Below are positions 43,970 through 53,980 of a DNA stretch of 64,000 nucleotides, piece by piece; position 1 is the stretch's first letter; every line of letters begins with the position of its first letter. This stretch comes from Acidimicrobiia bacterium. Its GTDB lineage: Bacteria; Acidobacteriota; Terriglobia; Bryobacterales; Bryobacteraceae. The position numbers were made by a program, and so were the translations under genes. The stretch spans positions 41,760 to 105,759 of the forward strand of contig VFZE01000019.1 in assembly GCA_016871315.1 (NCBI GenBank), in the 5' to 3' direction. The notes beneath the pieces were generated by a model. The model was given only the letters and a program-made list of their open reading frames with translations. It was not told where the DNA came from and made no database searches.

Positions 43970-45250
43970 ATGCCCGCTGATCATTCCACCCGTGTTCGCG
44001 CCATCTATGAAGTCGAGACCTCCTTTCCGCTGGAGGACGCCATTGCCACCATGGCCGGAGAGCAGTCGAGTGGAACGTTCCTTGCCGTTCCGGGTGAGAC
44101 GCCCGAACTCAAGCAGAAATATGGCGCCAGAATTGAATGGATTCGTGAGATCGGCACGCGGCCTGCTGCGTCGCTCCCCGGTGCACGAACGCCCAAAGGA
44201 CTTACACGGCCGGTCTGGAGGCGAGCGCATACCGAACTCTCCTGGCCGATTGAAAATCTGGGCCCGAGTGTTCCGAACCTGCTTGCTACCGTAGCCGGAA
44301 ATCTCTTTGAGTTGCAGCAGTTTTCCGCCCTGCGCCTGCTTGACATCGCACTGCCGGATTGCTTTCGCTCGACGTATCCTGGGCCAAAGTTCGGGATTGC
44401 GGGGACTCGCCGATTGGCTGGCGTCGAAACCGGCCCCCTCATCGGAACGATCGTCAAGCCGAGTGTGGGGCTATCCCCGGCGCAGACAGCTTCCCTGGTC
44501 GATGAACTCGCGGCCGGTGGCATCGACTTCGTCAAAGATGATGAGCTGCAATGCGACGGACCGCACTGCCCGTTTCCCGAGCGCGTAGAGGCAGTGATGC
44601 GAGTCATCCGCAACCACGCCGCGCGCACTGGAAAAAAAGTGATGTACGCATTCAACCTCACCGGCGAGATCGAACAAATGGTCCGGCGGCACGACCTCGT
44701 GGAGAAACAAGGCGGCACTTGTGTCATGGTCAGTCTCAACAGCGTCGGCCTTGCCGGAGTGGAGTATTTACGTCGACACTGCCGCCTGCCGATCCATGCC
44801 CATCGCAACGGTTGGGGGCTGCTGCAACGCTCCCCGGACATCGGAATCGATTATGTGGCGTTCCAGAAGTTCTGGCGGCTGCTTGGCGTCGATCACATGC
44901 ACGTCAACGGCCTGCGAAACAAATTCTGTGAATCGGATGAGTCCGTTCTTCGATCGGCGCGGGCTTGCCTGACGCCCATGTTTGACGGAGTTGGCAGGGG
45001 ATGCGAGGTCATGCCAGTCTTCTCGTCCGGCCAGACAGTCCGGCAGGCCCCCGACACATGGAGAGAGTTGGGCTCCGCCGACTTGATTTACGCCGCCGGT
45101 GGTGGATTGATGGCGCATCCAGGTGGGGTGGCGGCGGGTGTGCGCGCAATGCGCCAAGCTTGGGAAGCCGCGATGTCCGGGATCGATCTGGAGACCCACG
45201 CCCGCTCGCATGGGGAACTTCGCCAGGCCTTGGAGAAATACAGCGCATGA
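43970..45250 (+). CDS. oiaC: RuBisCO-like 3-oxo-isoapionate-4-phosphate decarboxylase
   Basis: 426 residues of the RuBisCO large-subunit fold. The catalytic block is G-G-I-D-F-V-K-D-D-E-L-Q with K189 aligned to the carbamylated Lys and D191/E192 to the metal ligands; G-T-I-V-K-P-S-V-G-L-S, H-A-H-R-N-G-W-G and M-P-V-F-S-S-G-Q follow. RuBisCO-like proteins next to DUF1537 kinase and apionate genes act as decarboxylases of 3-oxo-isoapionate 4-phosphate, giving L-erythrulose 1-phosphate. A transcarboxylase-type RLP (OiaX) is the alternative assignment. Overlaps oiaK by ATGA. Confidence 0.82.
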   Translation: MPADHSTRVRAIYEVETSFPLEDAIATMAGEQSSGTFLAVPGETPELKQKYGARIEWIREIGTRPAASLPGARTPKGLTRPVWRRAHTELSWPIENLGPSVPNLLATVAGNLFELQQFSALRLLDIALPDCFRSTYPGPKFGIAGTRRLAGVETGPLIGTIVKPSVGLSPAQTASLVDELAAGGIDFVKDDELQCDGPHCPFPERVEAVMRVIRNHAARTGKKVMYAFNLTGEIEQMVRRHDLVEKQGGTCVMVSLNSVGLAGVEYLRRHCRLPIHAHRNGWGLLQRSPDIGIDYVAFQKFWRLLGVDHMHVNGLRNKFCESDESVLRSARACLTPMFDGVGRGCEVMPVFSSGQTVRQAPDTWRELGSADLIYAAGGGLMAHPGGVAAGVRAMRQAWEAAMSGIDLETHARSHGELRQALEKYSA

Positions 45251-46599
45251 TGCCCGCCGGCCTTCTGGTTGCGTTCTATGGCGATGACTTCTCCGGATCC
45301 ACGGACGTCGTCGAGGCATTTGCCACTCACGGTTTACCGGCTGTGTTGTTCCTTAAGCCGCCGACAGAGTCGGATCTGCGGAGGTTTCCAGGCTATCGAG
45401 CGGTTGGTGTTGCGGGAACAAGCCGCAGCCAGTCGCCACGGTGGATGCAGGCGAACCTCCCCCCTGTTTTCGAATCACTATCCGCGCTGGGAAGTCCGTT
45501 TCTTCATTACAAGATCTGTTCCACCTTTGATAGTTCGCCCGCTGTCGGCAGTATCGGTACTGCCGCCGAACTCGGCCTTCGGGCCACAGGTTGTCCCGTC
45601 GCTCCCATGGTAGTTGGCGCACCGGTCCTGCGCCGGTATGTCCTGTTTGGGAATCTCTTTGCGGCGGTTGGCAGCGAAGGCTACCGGTTGGATCGCCACC
45701 CAACGATGTCGCGGCACCCCATCACGCCGATGGCAGAGGCCGATCTGCGGCTTCACTTGGCGCGGCAAACGGATCTCGCGGTTGGCCTGGTGGATGTCCT
45801 TTCGCTGCAGGGGTGCAGAGCCCGCGAGCGTTTTGCGGAGCAGGTTTCCCGAGGCGCGCGGCTGATCCTGTTTGACACCTTGGATACGGCTACCTTGCGC
45901 GAAGCCGGAGACGCCATCTGGAATTCGCGGGTGGCTCCAACCACCTTTGTTGCCGGATCCAGCGGCTTTGAATACGCTTTACTGGCGTATTGGGAATCGC
46001 TCGGATGGCTCCCGCCGAAACCGGCGCCACCGGATCCTGGTTCTGTCGACCGTCTGTTGGTGATTTCGGGAAGTTGCTCGCCGGTCACCGCTCAGCAGAT
46101 CCGTCACGCGCTCGCCAGCGGATTTGTGGGCATTCCCATTGACCCCGAGCGTCTGACAACCGATGAAAGCGAGTTCCAGCGTGCGATGCAGGCGGGCGAA
46201 TCTGTACTCCGGCAGGGCGGCAGCCCGATTCTCCACAGCGCTGCCGGGCCGGACACTGTCGTATCGACGGAGGATGCCGAATTCGGGAGGAAGATCGGCC
46301 AGCGACTCGGTGCACTGGCTGCGGAACTCGTGCGGCGTTGCGGTGTGCGAAGAGTTGTCGTCGCGGGTGGCGATACGTCAGGCCACGCTGGTCTGGCGTT
46401 AGAGGTCGATGCCCTGACCATGGTGTGTCCTTTTGCACCCGGATCACCTTTATGCCGCGTATGGTCGGCCAGTGTTGGCATCGACGGCGTGGAGATCCTT
46501 TTCAAAGGCGGGCAGGTCGGGGACGAGGGACTCTTCGCGGCGGTTCGTGTAGGGCGGGGACGAAAGGATGTCGGGCCTCCAAGTTCTGCAATCCCATAG
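45247..46599 (+). CDS. oiaK: 3-oxo-isoapionate kinase, DUF1537 family
   Basis: 450 residues from ATG 45247 (ATG 45250 also possible), overlapping oiaC by 4 bp. DUF1537 landmarks: F-Y-G-D-D-F-S-G-S-T-D at the start, V-L-V-like I-S-G-S-C-S-P-V-T-A-Q-Q-I, and V-V-A-G-G-D-T-S-G-H near the C-terminus, the nucleotide-binding G-G-D-T-S. These four-carbon-acid/sugar-acid kinases phosphorylate 3-oxo acids; beside an RLP decarboxylase and apionate genes the assignment OiaK is strong. Its last ~130 bp are duplicated 4.3 kb downstream. Confidence 0.85.
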   Translation: MMPAGLLVAFYGDDFSGSTDVVEAFATHGLPAVLFLKPPTESDLRRFPGYRAVGVAGTSRSQSPRWMQANLPPVFESLSALGSPFLHYKICSTFDSSPAVGSIGTAAELGLRATGCPVAPMVVGAPVLRRYVLFGNLFAAVGSEGYRLDRHPTMSRHPITPMAEADLRLHLARQTDLAVGLVDVLSLQGCRARERFAEQVSRGARLILFDTLDTATLREAGDAIWNSRVAPTTFVAGSSGFEYALLAYWESLGWLPPKPAPPDPGSVDRLLVISGSCSPVTAQQIRHALASGFVGIPIDPERLTTDESEFQRAMQAGESVLRQGGSPILHSAAGPDTVVSTEDAEFGRKIGQRLGALAAELVRRCGVRRVVVAGGDTSGHAGLALEVDALTMVCPFAPGSPLCRVWSASVGIDGVEILFKGGQVGDEGLFAAVRVGRGRKDVGPPSSAIP

Positions 46600-46620
46600 C
46601 ACAAGTAATGATGGACTGAT
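46466..46620 (+). repeat. 155-bp direct repeat, copy 1 (3' end of oiaK)
   Basis: Matches 50809-50963 with four mismatches by eye. Copy 1 holds the last ~134 bp of oiaK including its stop and 21 bp of trailer. The pair brackets the IS3 remnant, the DUF1365 remnant and the frameshifted TonB receptor, as expected of an insertion or duplication with boundary repeats. Confidence 0.9.
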
Positions 46621-46626
46621 TATTCG

Positions 46627-46997
46627 GCATCACCAAAACCCACAGCCGCCCCTACGTCTCCGATGACAACCCCTATTCAGAGAGCCAGTTCCGCACCTTG
46701 AAGTACCGTCCGGAATTCCCGGACCGCTTTGGCTCGATCCAGGATGCCCGCGGCTTCTGCCTGCGCTTCTTCCCCTGGTATAACGACGAGCACCGCCATT
46801 CCGCGCTCGGCCTGATGGCCCCGGCCATGGTCCACTACGACCAGGCCCCGCTGATCCGGCAGCAACGCCAGACTGTCCTCGATGCCGCCTATCAGGCTCA
46901 CCCGGAGCACTTCGTCCGAAAACCGCCCCAAGCACCCGAACTGCAACAGGTGGTCTGGATCAACAAACCGCCAGACCCGGAGGAAAAAAATCACTAA
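46627..46997 (+). pseudogene. IS3-family transposase C-terminal fragment
   Basis: In frame: S-R-P-Y-V-S-D-D-N-P-Y-S-E-S-Q-F-R-T-L-K then F-C-L-R-F-F-P-W-Y-N-D-E-H-R-H-S-A-L-G-L, the C-terminal part of an OrfB/rve integrase-core transposase. The D-D-E motif's first acid residues are missing upstream. It starts directly after the 155-bp repeat copy 1. Confidence 0.85.
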
Positions 46998-47030
46998 ACT
47001 CCCTGGCTTGGTGTCTCAAAGTCGTTGACA

Positions 47031-47191
47031 CGCACCGATTTTTCGCCGCCCGGCGACGCGCTTACCGTCCACATGGACGTTCACGAAGAGGGCCGCAAGC
47101 GCCTCGACGCCACGCTCCGCCTCCAGCGCCGCGAATGGAACGCCCGCGAAATCCACCGCGCGCTCGCCCAATTTCCGCTTCACACCTTCAA
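47031..47191 (+). pseudogene. DUF1365 remnant
   Basis: F-S-P-P-G-D-A-L-T-V-H-M-D-V-H-E-E-G-R-K, L-D-A-T-L-R-L-Q-R-R and H-T-F-K match the C-terminal half of DUF1365 proteins, usually paired with cyclopropane synthase-like genes. Only ~55 residues remain and the frame runs into unrelated sequence. Confidence 0.65.
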
Positions 47192-47311
47192 ACCCAGATC
47201 TTTGCCGGAGTTCAATTGCTCTAGCGCCTCGGCCTCGGTAATTTTATCGTTCCACTCCTTAGGGTTAGACGCGTCGAGCACGAGGCACGCGAATTGTGCA
47301 AGAGTTTTCAT
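47180..47311 (-). CDS. Small ORF of 43 residues
   Basis: ATG 47311 with GGGAG upstream, stop 47180. Hydrophilic product with K-T-L-A-Q-F-A-C-L-V-L-D-A-S-N-P-K-E-W-N and A-L-E-Q-L-N-S-G-K-D-L-G-L. I recognise no family. Its lower GC than neighbours suggests import. It could be a genuine small protein or a chance frame. Confidence 0.35.
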   Translation of the reverse strand: MKTLAQFACLVLDASNPKEWNDKITEAEALEQLNSGKDLGLKV

Positions 47312-47385
47312 ACCGTCACTCCCCTACACACATGCTGTGTCATTTAGAAGACGCGGGTCAAGCGGCGGGGGTCTCAGGAAGCGGG

Positions 47386-50300
47386 TCACCACTCTACGCG
47401 AAGTTGGGCCTGAAGGGTGCGGATGATGCCGGAGTCGAACTTGGCGTTACGATCCATGACGGCGGTGATCACGCCGGCCGAGCCGGCTTGTGCAATGTTG
47501 GCTCCCGGTTCCATGTAATTGGGGTGGTTGAGCAGGTTATTGCCGAGGAACTCCCAGCGGATGACGGCGCGTTCCTTCACTTTCCATTCTTTGGCGAGGC
47601 TGCCGTGGAGGACGTTTACGGGGACGCCTTTGATGACGTACTTGGCGGAATTGCCGAAGCGGCCGGCGGGTGGCGCGGCGAAGGCGGAGACGTCGAACCA
47701 GCGATAGATGGAGCGGTCCGAGAGGCGGGAGTCGCGGAGGGCGTCGGGGCGGAGGGTGACGTTGGGGCGCGAGGCGTTGTTGGTGAAGCGGGTGCCGGTG
47801 GGGTCGGGACCGGTCCAGAGCGGCGTGACGAAGTTACCGGTTTCGTAGATGTAAATGGGGGAGACTTTCCAGCCGGAGAGGATGAAGTTGGCGGCTTTAT
47901 TGTCCGTGTTGAAGAGGGGCTTGCCGCGGCCGAAGGGGAGTTCGAAGATCATGAGGCCGGTGAAGCGGTGGGTGGGGAGCGCACCCCAGGCGGCGCGTTC
48001 GCGGCGGCGGTCATAGGCGTCCTCGGGGACCTCGCCGTTTTCGAGGTCGCCAATGTCGCGCTGAAGGGTGTAGTAGGCCTGAAACTGGAGGCCGCTCTTC
48101 ATGCGGCGCTGGACTTCGACGGAGGCTCCATGGTATTGGTGGCCGGCGCCGTTGACCTCATAGTTGATGCCGGGGTAGTTGGGGAAGCGGCGGGGTTTAT
48201 TGATATAGAGCCGGTCGTCGGCGACGGGTTGGTTGATGTCGTAGCGGTAAACGCCCTGGCGGGTGTTGGTGCCGGTGTAGCTGAGCCGGAAGCCGGTATC
48301 CCAGCGCTGATGCTCGACGGTGAACTGATACTGCATGGAGAAGGGGATGCGGAGGTCGGGGCGCATGCCAATGGGGAGCGTGACCGTGGCGGGGCCGCGT
48401 CCGGGCGTGGATGGATAAACGACGGGGAGGACTAGTGGGTTGGTGATCTCATTGGTGTAGGCGGGCTCGTTGAGGAGGAAGGGGACGTTGGCGGCGCTGG
48501 GGCTTCGGGCGGCGGCGTCATAGTAAATGCCGAAGCCGCCGCGGAAGACGGTGTTGTTGCCGAAGGGGCGCCAGGCCAGGCCGAAGCGTGGGGCGACGTT
48601 GTTCCAGTCGGTTTTGACGAGTTTGCGGGAGTCGCGGCCGGCCTGGGAGGCCTCGACGACGCTGACGTAGTTCGTTGGCAGAAGCGGGCTGACGAGGTTG
48701 AGCGAGCCGTTGGGGACGACGATGTTGCCGGAACCGATGTCGAAAACGGCTTGGCGTCCATTGGCTTCGGTCCAGCCGGGCATGACCTGCCAACGGAGGC
48801 CGAGGCTGACGGTAAGGGTGGGGAGGGCCTTCCATTCGTCCTGGGCGTAGAAGGCGTAGGTCTTGGCGCGGCGGTCGCTCTCGACGGCGGGGAAATCGCG
48901 CTGCATGGTGGTGGGGATGCCGAGGAGGAAATCGGCGTAGGGGTGGTTCGTGTACCGGTTCGTGTAGTTGGTGTTGCCGAAGAGGGCGCCTTCGCGGCGA
49001 ATCGCGTGCGCGGCCCCACTGCCAGGCGGTTCCGAACTTGAGGTTGTGGCGTCCGCGGAACCAGGTGAAGTTGTCGGTGAACTGCTGAATCTGGTCCCAG
49101 CCGCAGGGGCTGCAAGAGACGTTCGACACGTTGAGGGCCGAGATTCCAATGCCGGTAAAGCCGACCTGATGGAGGCCGCCGCGGTCGGGTAGATTGTCGA
49201 CTAAGCCGCGGAGTCCAAGTTCGGAGACGAGTTGTTTGCCGCTGATGGGGGGCTCTCCGGGGAGGTCGTCGAAGGAGATCCCCCAGCGGGCCTCGTTGAG
49301 CATCGAGGAGTTGAAGGAATAGGTGTGGGCGATGGTCGAAGCGCGGAGAGTACGGGAGCGTGTGAAGCGTTCCTTGATCATGGGGTTGGCCTCGAAATTG
49401 TTTAGAGTCCAATCCACGGTGGTGATGCGGCCGTAGATGAAGTTCTTGTCGCTGAAGCGGTGATCGAGGCGGAGGGTGAAGTTAGGCTGATGAGCGACGC
49501 GGTTTTGACGGGTTTCGCGGTAGTTTTGTGCGGCGAAGGTTTCCGGATCGCCGAAGTTGGGGGTGGCGTAGAAGCGGTCCTGGATGGCGCGGGCGGTGGC
49601 GTTGATTCGGCTGGCCGGGATGATGTTGCCGGCGAAGGGGGTGTTGGAGGCGAAGGGGTCGCGGACGGCGGCACCGGGGAGCAGCCGGGAAAAATCGCCG
49701 CGGCGCCAGGAGAGGGTGGGGACGCTCTGGCTGATGGTGGTTATGCCTCCGGAACCAGTGCCGAATTCAAGAGTGGTGAACCAGAAGGTCTTATTTTTGC
49801 CGTTGTAGATTTTGGGGAAGTAGACGGGGCCGCCGGCGCCGAGGGTGATGCGGTGGCCGACGCTGCCGGTGCGTTGGGAAAAGAAAGGATTGCGGGCGAT
49901 AAAGGCAGGGGTTGTGTAGTAGTCGCTGAAGGTGCCGTGGAACTGATTGGTGCCGGCGCGGGAGGTGAGAGTGACCTGGCCCATGGTGCCGAATTCGGCG
50001 TTCGCGCCCGCGATGTCGATGCGGAGTTCCTGGTAAGCTTCGGTGCGGTCCATGAGGGGACCGCTGGCGAAGCCGCCGCCGGAGCGGGCGATGGAAGTAC
50101 CGTCGATGACGGCTTCTCCCTGATTTTGGCGGCTGCCGGCGAAACGGACCTGGAAGCCACCGGTAGTTTTGGAGACTTGCGGGGAGAGGGTGAAATAATC
50201 CCAGGCGCGCCGGAGAGTGAGCGGAAGGGCGCGGAGTTCCTCGCGAGTGCGGACGTCGGAGATGCGCTGGGTTTCGGTTTCAATGAGGGTGGCTCCGCCT

Positions 50301-50644
50301 TGGACCTCTATGACGGTGTCAACGGTTCCGATGCGAAGGACGGCGTCGACCCGGCGCACGTCGCGTGGGGCGAGCACGATGTTATCGATGCGGTATTCCT
50401 GGAAGCCGCTGGCGCGGACGCGGATGGTGTAGGTTCCGGCGTTGGCGTTGGCGATGGTGTAGTCGCCCGATTCGCCGGTGGTGGCCGTGTACTTGAAGTT
50501 GGTCTGCGTCTGGACGGCTTCGACGGCGGCGCCGGGAAGGGCGGCTCCGGCAGGGTCCTGGACGGTTCCCGTGATGGTGACGAAGGTGCTTTGCGCGAAG
50601 GAAACCGAAAAAGCACAAAGATAGAGAGATACCCGTTTAGCCAT
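47386..50644 (-). pseudogene. TonB-dependent receptor interrupted by a one-base frameshift
   Basis: One ~1085-residue receptor in two frames. N-terminal part (from ATG 50644): signal peptide ending A-Q-S, carboxypeptidase-regulatory domain (I-T-G-T-V-Q-D-P-A-G-A-A-L), plug (F-R-G-R-H-N-L-K-F-G-T-A-W). The frame breaks at a CCCC run on the plus strand (49014-49017); removing one base restores A-H-A-I-R-R-E-G-A-L-F-G-N-T-N-Y, after which the barrel continues to the end at R-V-E-W. Either a real pseudogene or a homopolymer sequencing error. Lies between the 155-bp repeats. Confidence 0.8.
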
Positions 50645-50808
50645 GCTCAACATACGGGCTAGATTATCATAGGCATCATGAGCATATAAGTGGTTTGTCA
50701 AGAGTTTTGTGTAAGCGTCACTCCGAAAGCTCTTGGAAGTTGCTTTGACGGCCCCCGTCGGCTGACCGGCGGGCGCTGGACGAAATCAATGGGTATCGCT
50801 TCGCGGCG

Positions 50809-50963
50809 CGGCCAGTGTTGGCATCGACGGCGTGGAGATCCTATTCAAAGCCGGGCAGGTCGGGGACGAGGGACTCTTCGCGGCGGTTCGTGTAGGGCGG
50901 GGACGAAAGGATGTCTGGCCTCCAAGTTCTGCAATCCCATAGCACAAGTAATGATAGACTGAT
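50809..50963 (+). repeat. 155-bp direct repeat, copy 2
   Basis: About 97% identical to 46466-46620 (four differences by eye). Here it is detached from oiaK. The sequence after copy 2 probably represents the original downstream neighbourhood of oiaK. Confidence 0.9.
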
Positions 50964-50990
50964 GATATCACTCGTGGTACACTCCATCTC

Positions 50991-51122
50991 ATGCCTAGAT
51001 CCTCTCTCCGATGGCGAGCCCTCCGCACGCTTTGTGTGACTCTCTTCGCATTCGTTTTCGTGGCGACAGTTCCCCTGCTCGCCCAGACACCCTCCGCATG
51101 TGGGTCCGGCCACAGGGGGTGA
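50991..51122 (+). pseudogene. Orphan signal peptide, remnant of an exported protein
   Basis: 43 codons: R-S-S-L-R-W-R-A-L-R-T-L-C-V-T-L-F-A-F-V then a hydrophobic stretch ending L-L-A-Q-T-P-S-A-C, stop soon after. It looks like the 5' end of a TonB receptor gene cut off by a deletion. The following gene starts 48 bp later. Confidence 0.5.
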
Positions 51123-51170
51123 AGAAGTGATTGCCGGCAAGAGACTGCCATTGGACTACACTCAACAATC

Positions 51171-53942
51171 ATGCGTTTCTCTGCAAGCCTCCTGATACTC
51201 GCACTTCTGGCGGCGCCGGTTTCCGCGCAGATCCGTGTATCAGCCAACGGCCGGTACCTGGAGCAAGCGGGCGGAAAACCTCTGCTGTACCTTGCTGACA
51301 CAGCCTGGGAGTTGATTCATCGGCTGACCCGTGAGGAGACCGGCTATTACATGAAGAACCGTGAGGCCAAGGGCTTCACCGTCATCCAATTCTCCGCGCT
51401 TCCCCTCGAAGGTGAGCTCAACGACCCGAATGTCTATGGTGATCGCCCTTTCCTTGAAGGAAATCCGGAAAAGCCGAATCCGGCCTGGTTTCAGCACGTG
51501 GATTATGTCGTGGACAAAGCCGCGGAACACGGACTCGTGGCCGGCCTTCTGCCTACTTGGGGCCGCCACTGGAAACAGCGCGGCGCAAAGCCGCCGCTGT
51601 TGAACGCGGAAAATGTCCGGCGTTATGGCGAGTTTCTTGGACGACGCTACCGGACGGCATCCGTCATTTGGATTCTGGGCGGCGACGACAACCCCACCTT
51701 GCCGGCCGAACGGGCCACCATCGACGCCTTGGCGGCAGGACTGCGGGCCGGCGACGGCGGCGCGCACCTGATCACCTTCCACCCGCGCGGTCCCGGGCTT
51801 TCCTCCACATTTCTCCAGGATGCCAAGTGGCTCGATTTCCACATGGCGCAGTCCTCCCACGCCGCCCGCGACCATGACACCGGCCTGTATATAGAGAACG
51901 ACCGGGCCTTGCGTCCGCCCCGCCCCACGCTTGACGGCGAACCCCGCTACGAGGCGCTAAACATAGGCTTCTATCTCAAGGACCATTCCCGCCTTCTCCG
52001 TTTCGACGATTCCGACGCCCGTCAGGCGGCCTACTGGGCCATGCTCGCCGGAGCCTGCGGCCACACCTACGGCAACAACAACGTCTGGCAGATGTGGGCG
52101 CCTGGCCGGAAATCCGCCCTCTGGGCCGACACACATTGGCGCGAAGCCCTCGATCACCCCGGCGCGTTCCAGATGGGCCACTTGCGGCGGCTATTCGAGT
52201 CGCGTCCATGGCAACTGCTGGAACCCGCACAGCAGTGGATTGCCTCCGGCCCTCGCGATGGCGGCGCCAAGATCCGCGCCGCACTGGCCTCAGACCGCAG
52301 CTTCGGCTTCGTCTACTCGCCGCGAGGAGAACCCTTCACCCTGGATCAGCGCCGCCTGCGCGGCGAGCGTATCCGCGAATCCTGGTTCGATCCGCGTTAC
52401 GGCACCGTCTACCCTCTGCACACCTCGGACACCATGGGCTTCCAAACCTATGTTCCCCCCACAAAAGGGCGCGGCCAGGACTGGCTGCTGATCCTCGAAG
52501 ACCCCTCGCTAGCCGCCAGCCTTCCACCCTTCGAGCAGGTGGCATCGGGCCTCGGCGGGCCGCAGTCGTCTCCGGATGTACCGGCGCTCTCCACGCAGTC
52601 CTCGAACTACCCTCCGGCGCCTCCCGAGGCCGATCCCGGTCGCCTCGGCCATGGCATCCAGCGCACGATGGCACTACTCGCCGGAAGTACACCCGGACAC
52701 CGCAACCCTGTCCGCATCCTCTTCTACGGGCAGTCGATCACCAAGCAGGAATGGTCGCAACTCGTCGCCCAGGATCTCCGGACCCGGTTCCCTTACGCCG
52801 ACCTGACGATCGAGAACCGCGCCATCGGCGGGTACAGCACTGAGTACCTCGTCCAGACCGTCGCGCACGACGTCTATGGCTTTTATCCCGACCTGGTAAT
52901 CTTTCACGACTTCGGAGGCGAGGAGAACTACGAGAAGATGATTGCGGGCATTCGCCGGAACACTACGGCGGAGATCCTCATCCAAAGCGACTTCCCTACT
53001 TGGAGTCACGTAGACGGTGTGCCCGATCCTCCTGCATCGGTCAAGCGGGAGGCCTTCCACGACAAACACAGCTTTGAGTGGCTGCCTGATCTGTGCCGCC
53101 GCTACGGTTGCGAAGTGATCGACGTGCGCCGCCCCTGGTCGCAATACTTGAAGCAGACGGGTAAACAGGCGCGCCAGCTCACCACGGACGGCACGCACCT
53201 GAACGCCGAAGGCAACTATCTCCTCGCCGAATTGACCAAGCGGCGCCTCCGTTATGACCGGTCTCTGGCGTCAGCCTCCGACATGGTCCGCACGGTCGAA
53301 GGCGACGCGCTCGTCTGGAAGGACGGCCGGCTCAGGCTGGAATTCACGGGTAACCGGGTTGAGGTGGTCGCTGGCGCGGGTCCGCAATACCATGCGGAAA
53401 TCGCGGAAGTTCGGATTGACGGGAAGCGGCCTTCCGAGATCCCGGAACTCTACTTCATCACCCGGCCGACCGATACATTTGCCGTCGATTGGCCCGCCGT
53501 CAACCGTGTCTCCAACAGCAAGCCGTTGCTGGCCGAAGATTGGACGCTTCGAGTACTGGAAGCAGCGGCCGACGATTCGCGCTGGCGATTTTCCGTTACC
53601 GGTTCGAGAACCGGCGCCGATGGCGAGGGATCTTCGTCCGAGCTTTTCGTATCCAAGTCCGGACGGGTTGTCATCGATCCGCGAGAGTGGGGCGTTGAGC
53701 GGGCGTATCGCTTGAGGAAGATAACAACACCCGTGGGCTTCGAGGTCCGTTGGAAGGTCCTTCCGCTGTTTGCCGACTATTACTATGCACCCCGTATCGC
53801 AGACCCGGCCGCCGAGTACGTCACGCTACTGGCCTCAGGGCTTCCCGCCGGCAAACACACGCTGGAACTGATCACGACGGACAAGACAAGGCCGCCTATT
53901 CGAGCGATTCGCATCTACAACCCTCCGCTGCGGGGGAATTGA
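51171..53942 (+). CDS. Exported fusion: apiosidase-like (DUF4038/GH140) barrel plus SGNH hydrolase
   Basis: 923 residues. Signal peptide; GH140-type barrel (residues ~20-430): [56 protein letters not shown]. After a proline-rich linker an SGNH domain: I-L-F-Y-G-Q-S-I-T (block I Ser about residue 521), [21 protein letters not shown] (Asp/His about 671-674). A Jelly-roll-like tail follows. Probably removes apiose and an ester (acetyl or methyl) from one pectic side chain. Not seen before by me as a single polypeptide. Confidence 0.82.
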   Translation: MRFSASLLILALLAAPVSAQIRVSANGRYLEQAGGKPLLYLADTAWELIHRLTREETGYYMKNREAKGFTVIQFSALPLEGELNDPNVYGDRPFLEGNPEKPNPAWFQHVDYVVDKAAEHGLVAGLLPTWGRHWKQRGAKPPLLNAENVRRYGEFLGRRYRTASVIWILGGDDNPTLPAERATIDALAAGLRAGDGGAHLITFHPRGPGLSSTFLQDAKWLDFHMAQSSHAARDHDTGLYIENDRALRPPRPTLDGEPRYEALNIGFYLKDHSRLLRFDDSDARQAAYWAMLAGACGHTYGNNNVWQMWAPGRKSALWADTHWREALDHPGAFQMGHLRRLFESRPWQLLEPAQQWIASGPRDGGAKIRAALASDRSFGFVYSPRGEPFTLDQRRLRGERIRESWFDPRYGTVYPLHTSDTMGFQTYVPPTKGRGQDWLLILEDPSLAASLPPFEQVASGLGGPQSSPDVPALSTQSSNYPPAPPEADPGRLGHGIQRTMALLAGSTPGHRNPVRILFYGQSITKQEWSQLVAQDLRTRFPYADLTIENRAIGGYSTEYLVQTVAHDVYGFYPDLVIFHDFGGEENYEKMIAGIRRNTTAEILIQSDFPTWSHVDGVPDPPASVKREAFHDKHSFEWLPDLCRRYGCEVIDVRRPWSQYLKQTGKQARQLTTDGTHLNAEGNYLLAELTKRRLRYDRSLASASDMVRTVEGDALVWKDGRLRLEFTGNRVEVVAGAGPQYHAEIAEVRIDGKRPSEIPELYFITRPTDTFAVDWPAVNRVSNSKPLLAEDWTLRVLEAAADDSRWRFSVTGSRTGADGEGSSSELFVSKSGRVVIDPREWGVERAYRLRKITTPVGFEVRWKVLPLFADYYYAPRIADPAAEYVTLLASGLPAGKHTLELITTDKTRPPIRAIRIYNPPLRGN

Positions 53943-53980
53943 ACCCGAAAGGAATGCTCCAGAACCGGGGCACGAGCCAA

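Noticed and set aside
50957..50985. A GATATC...GGTAC dyad-like sequence after repeat copy 2 as another GntR operator
   Set aside because: Too few bases match the oiaC dyad; half-sites differ in spacing and sequence.
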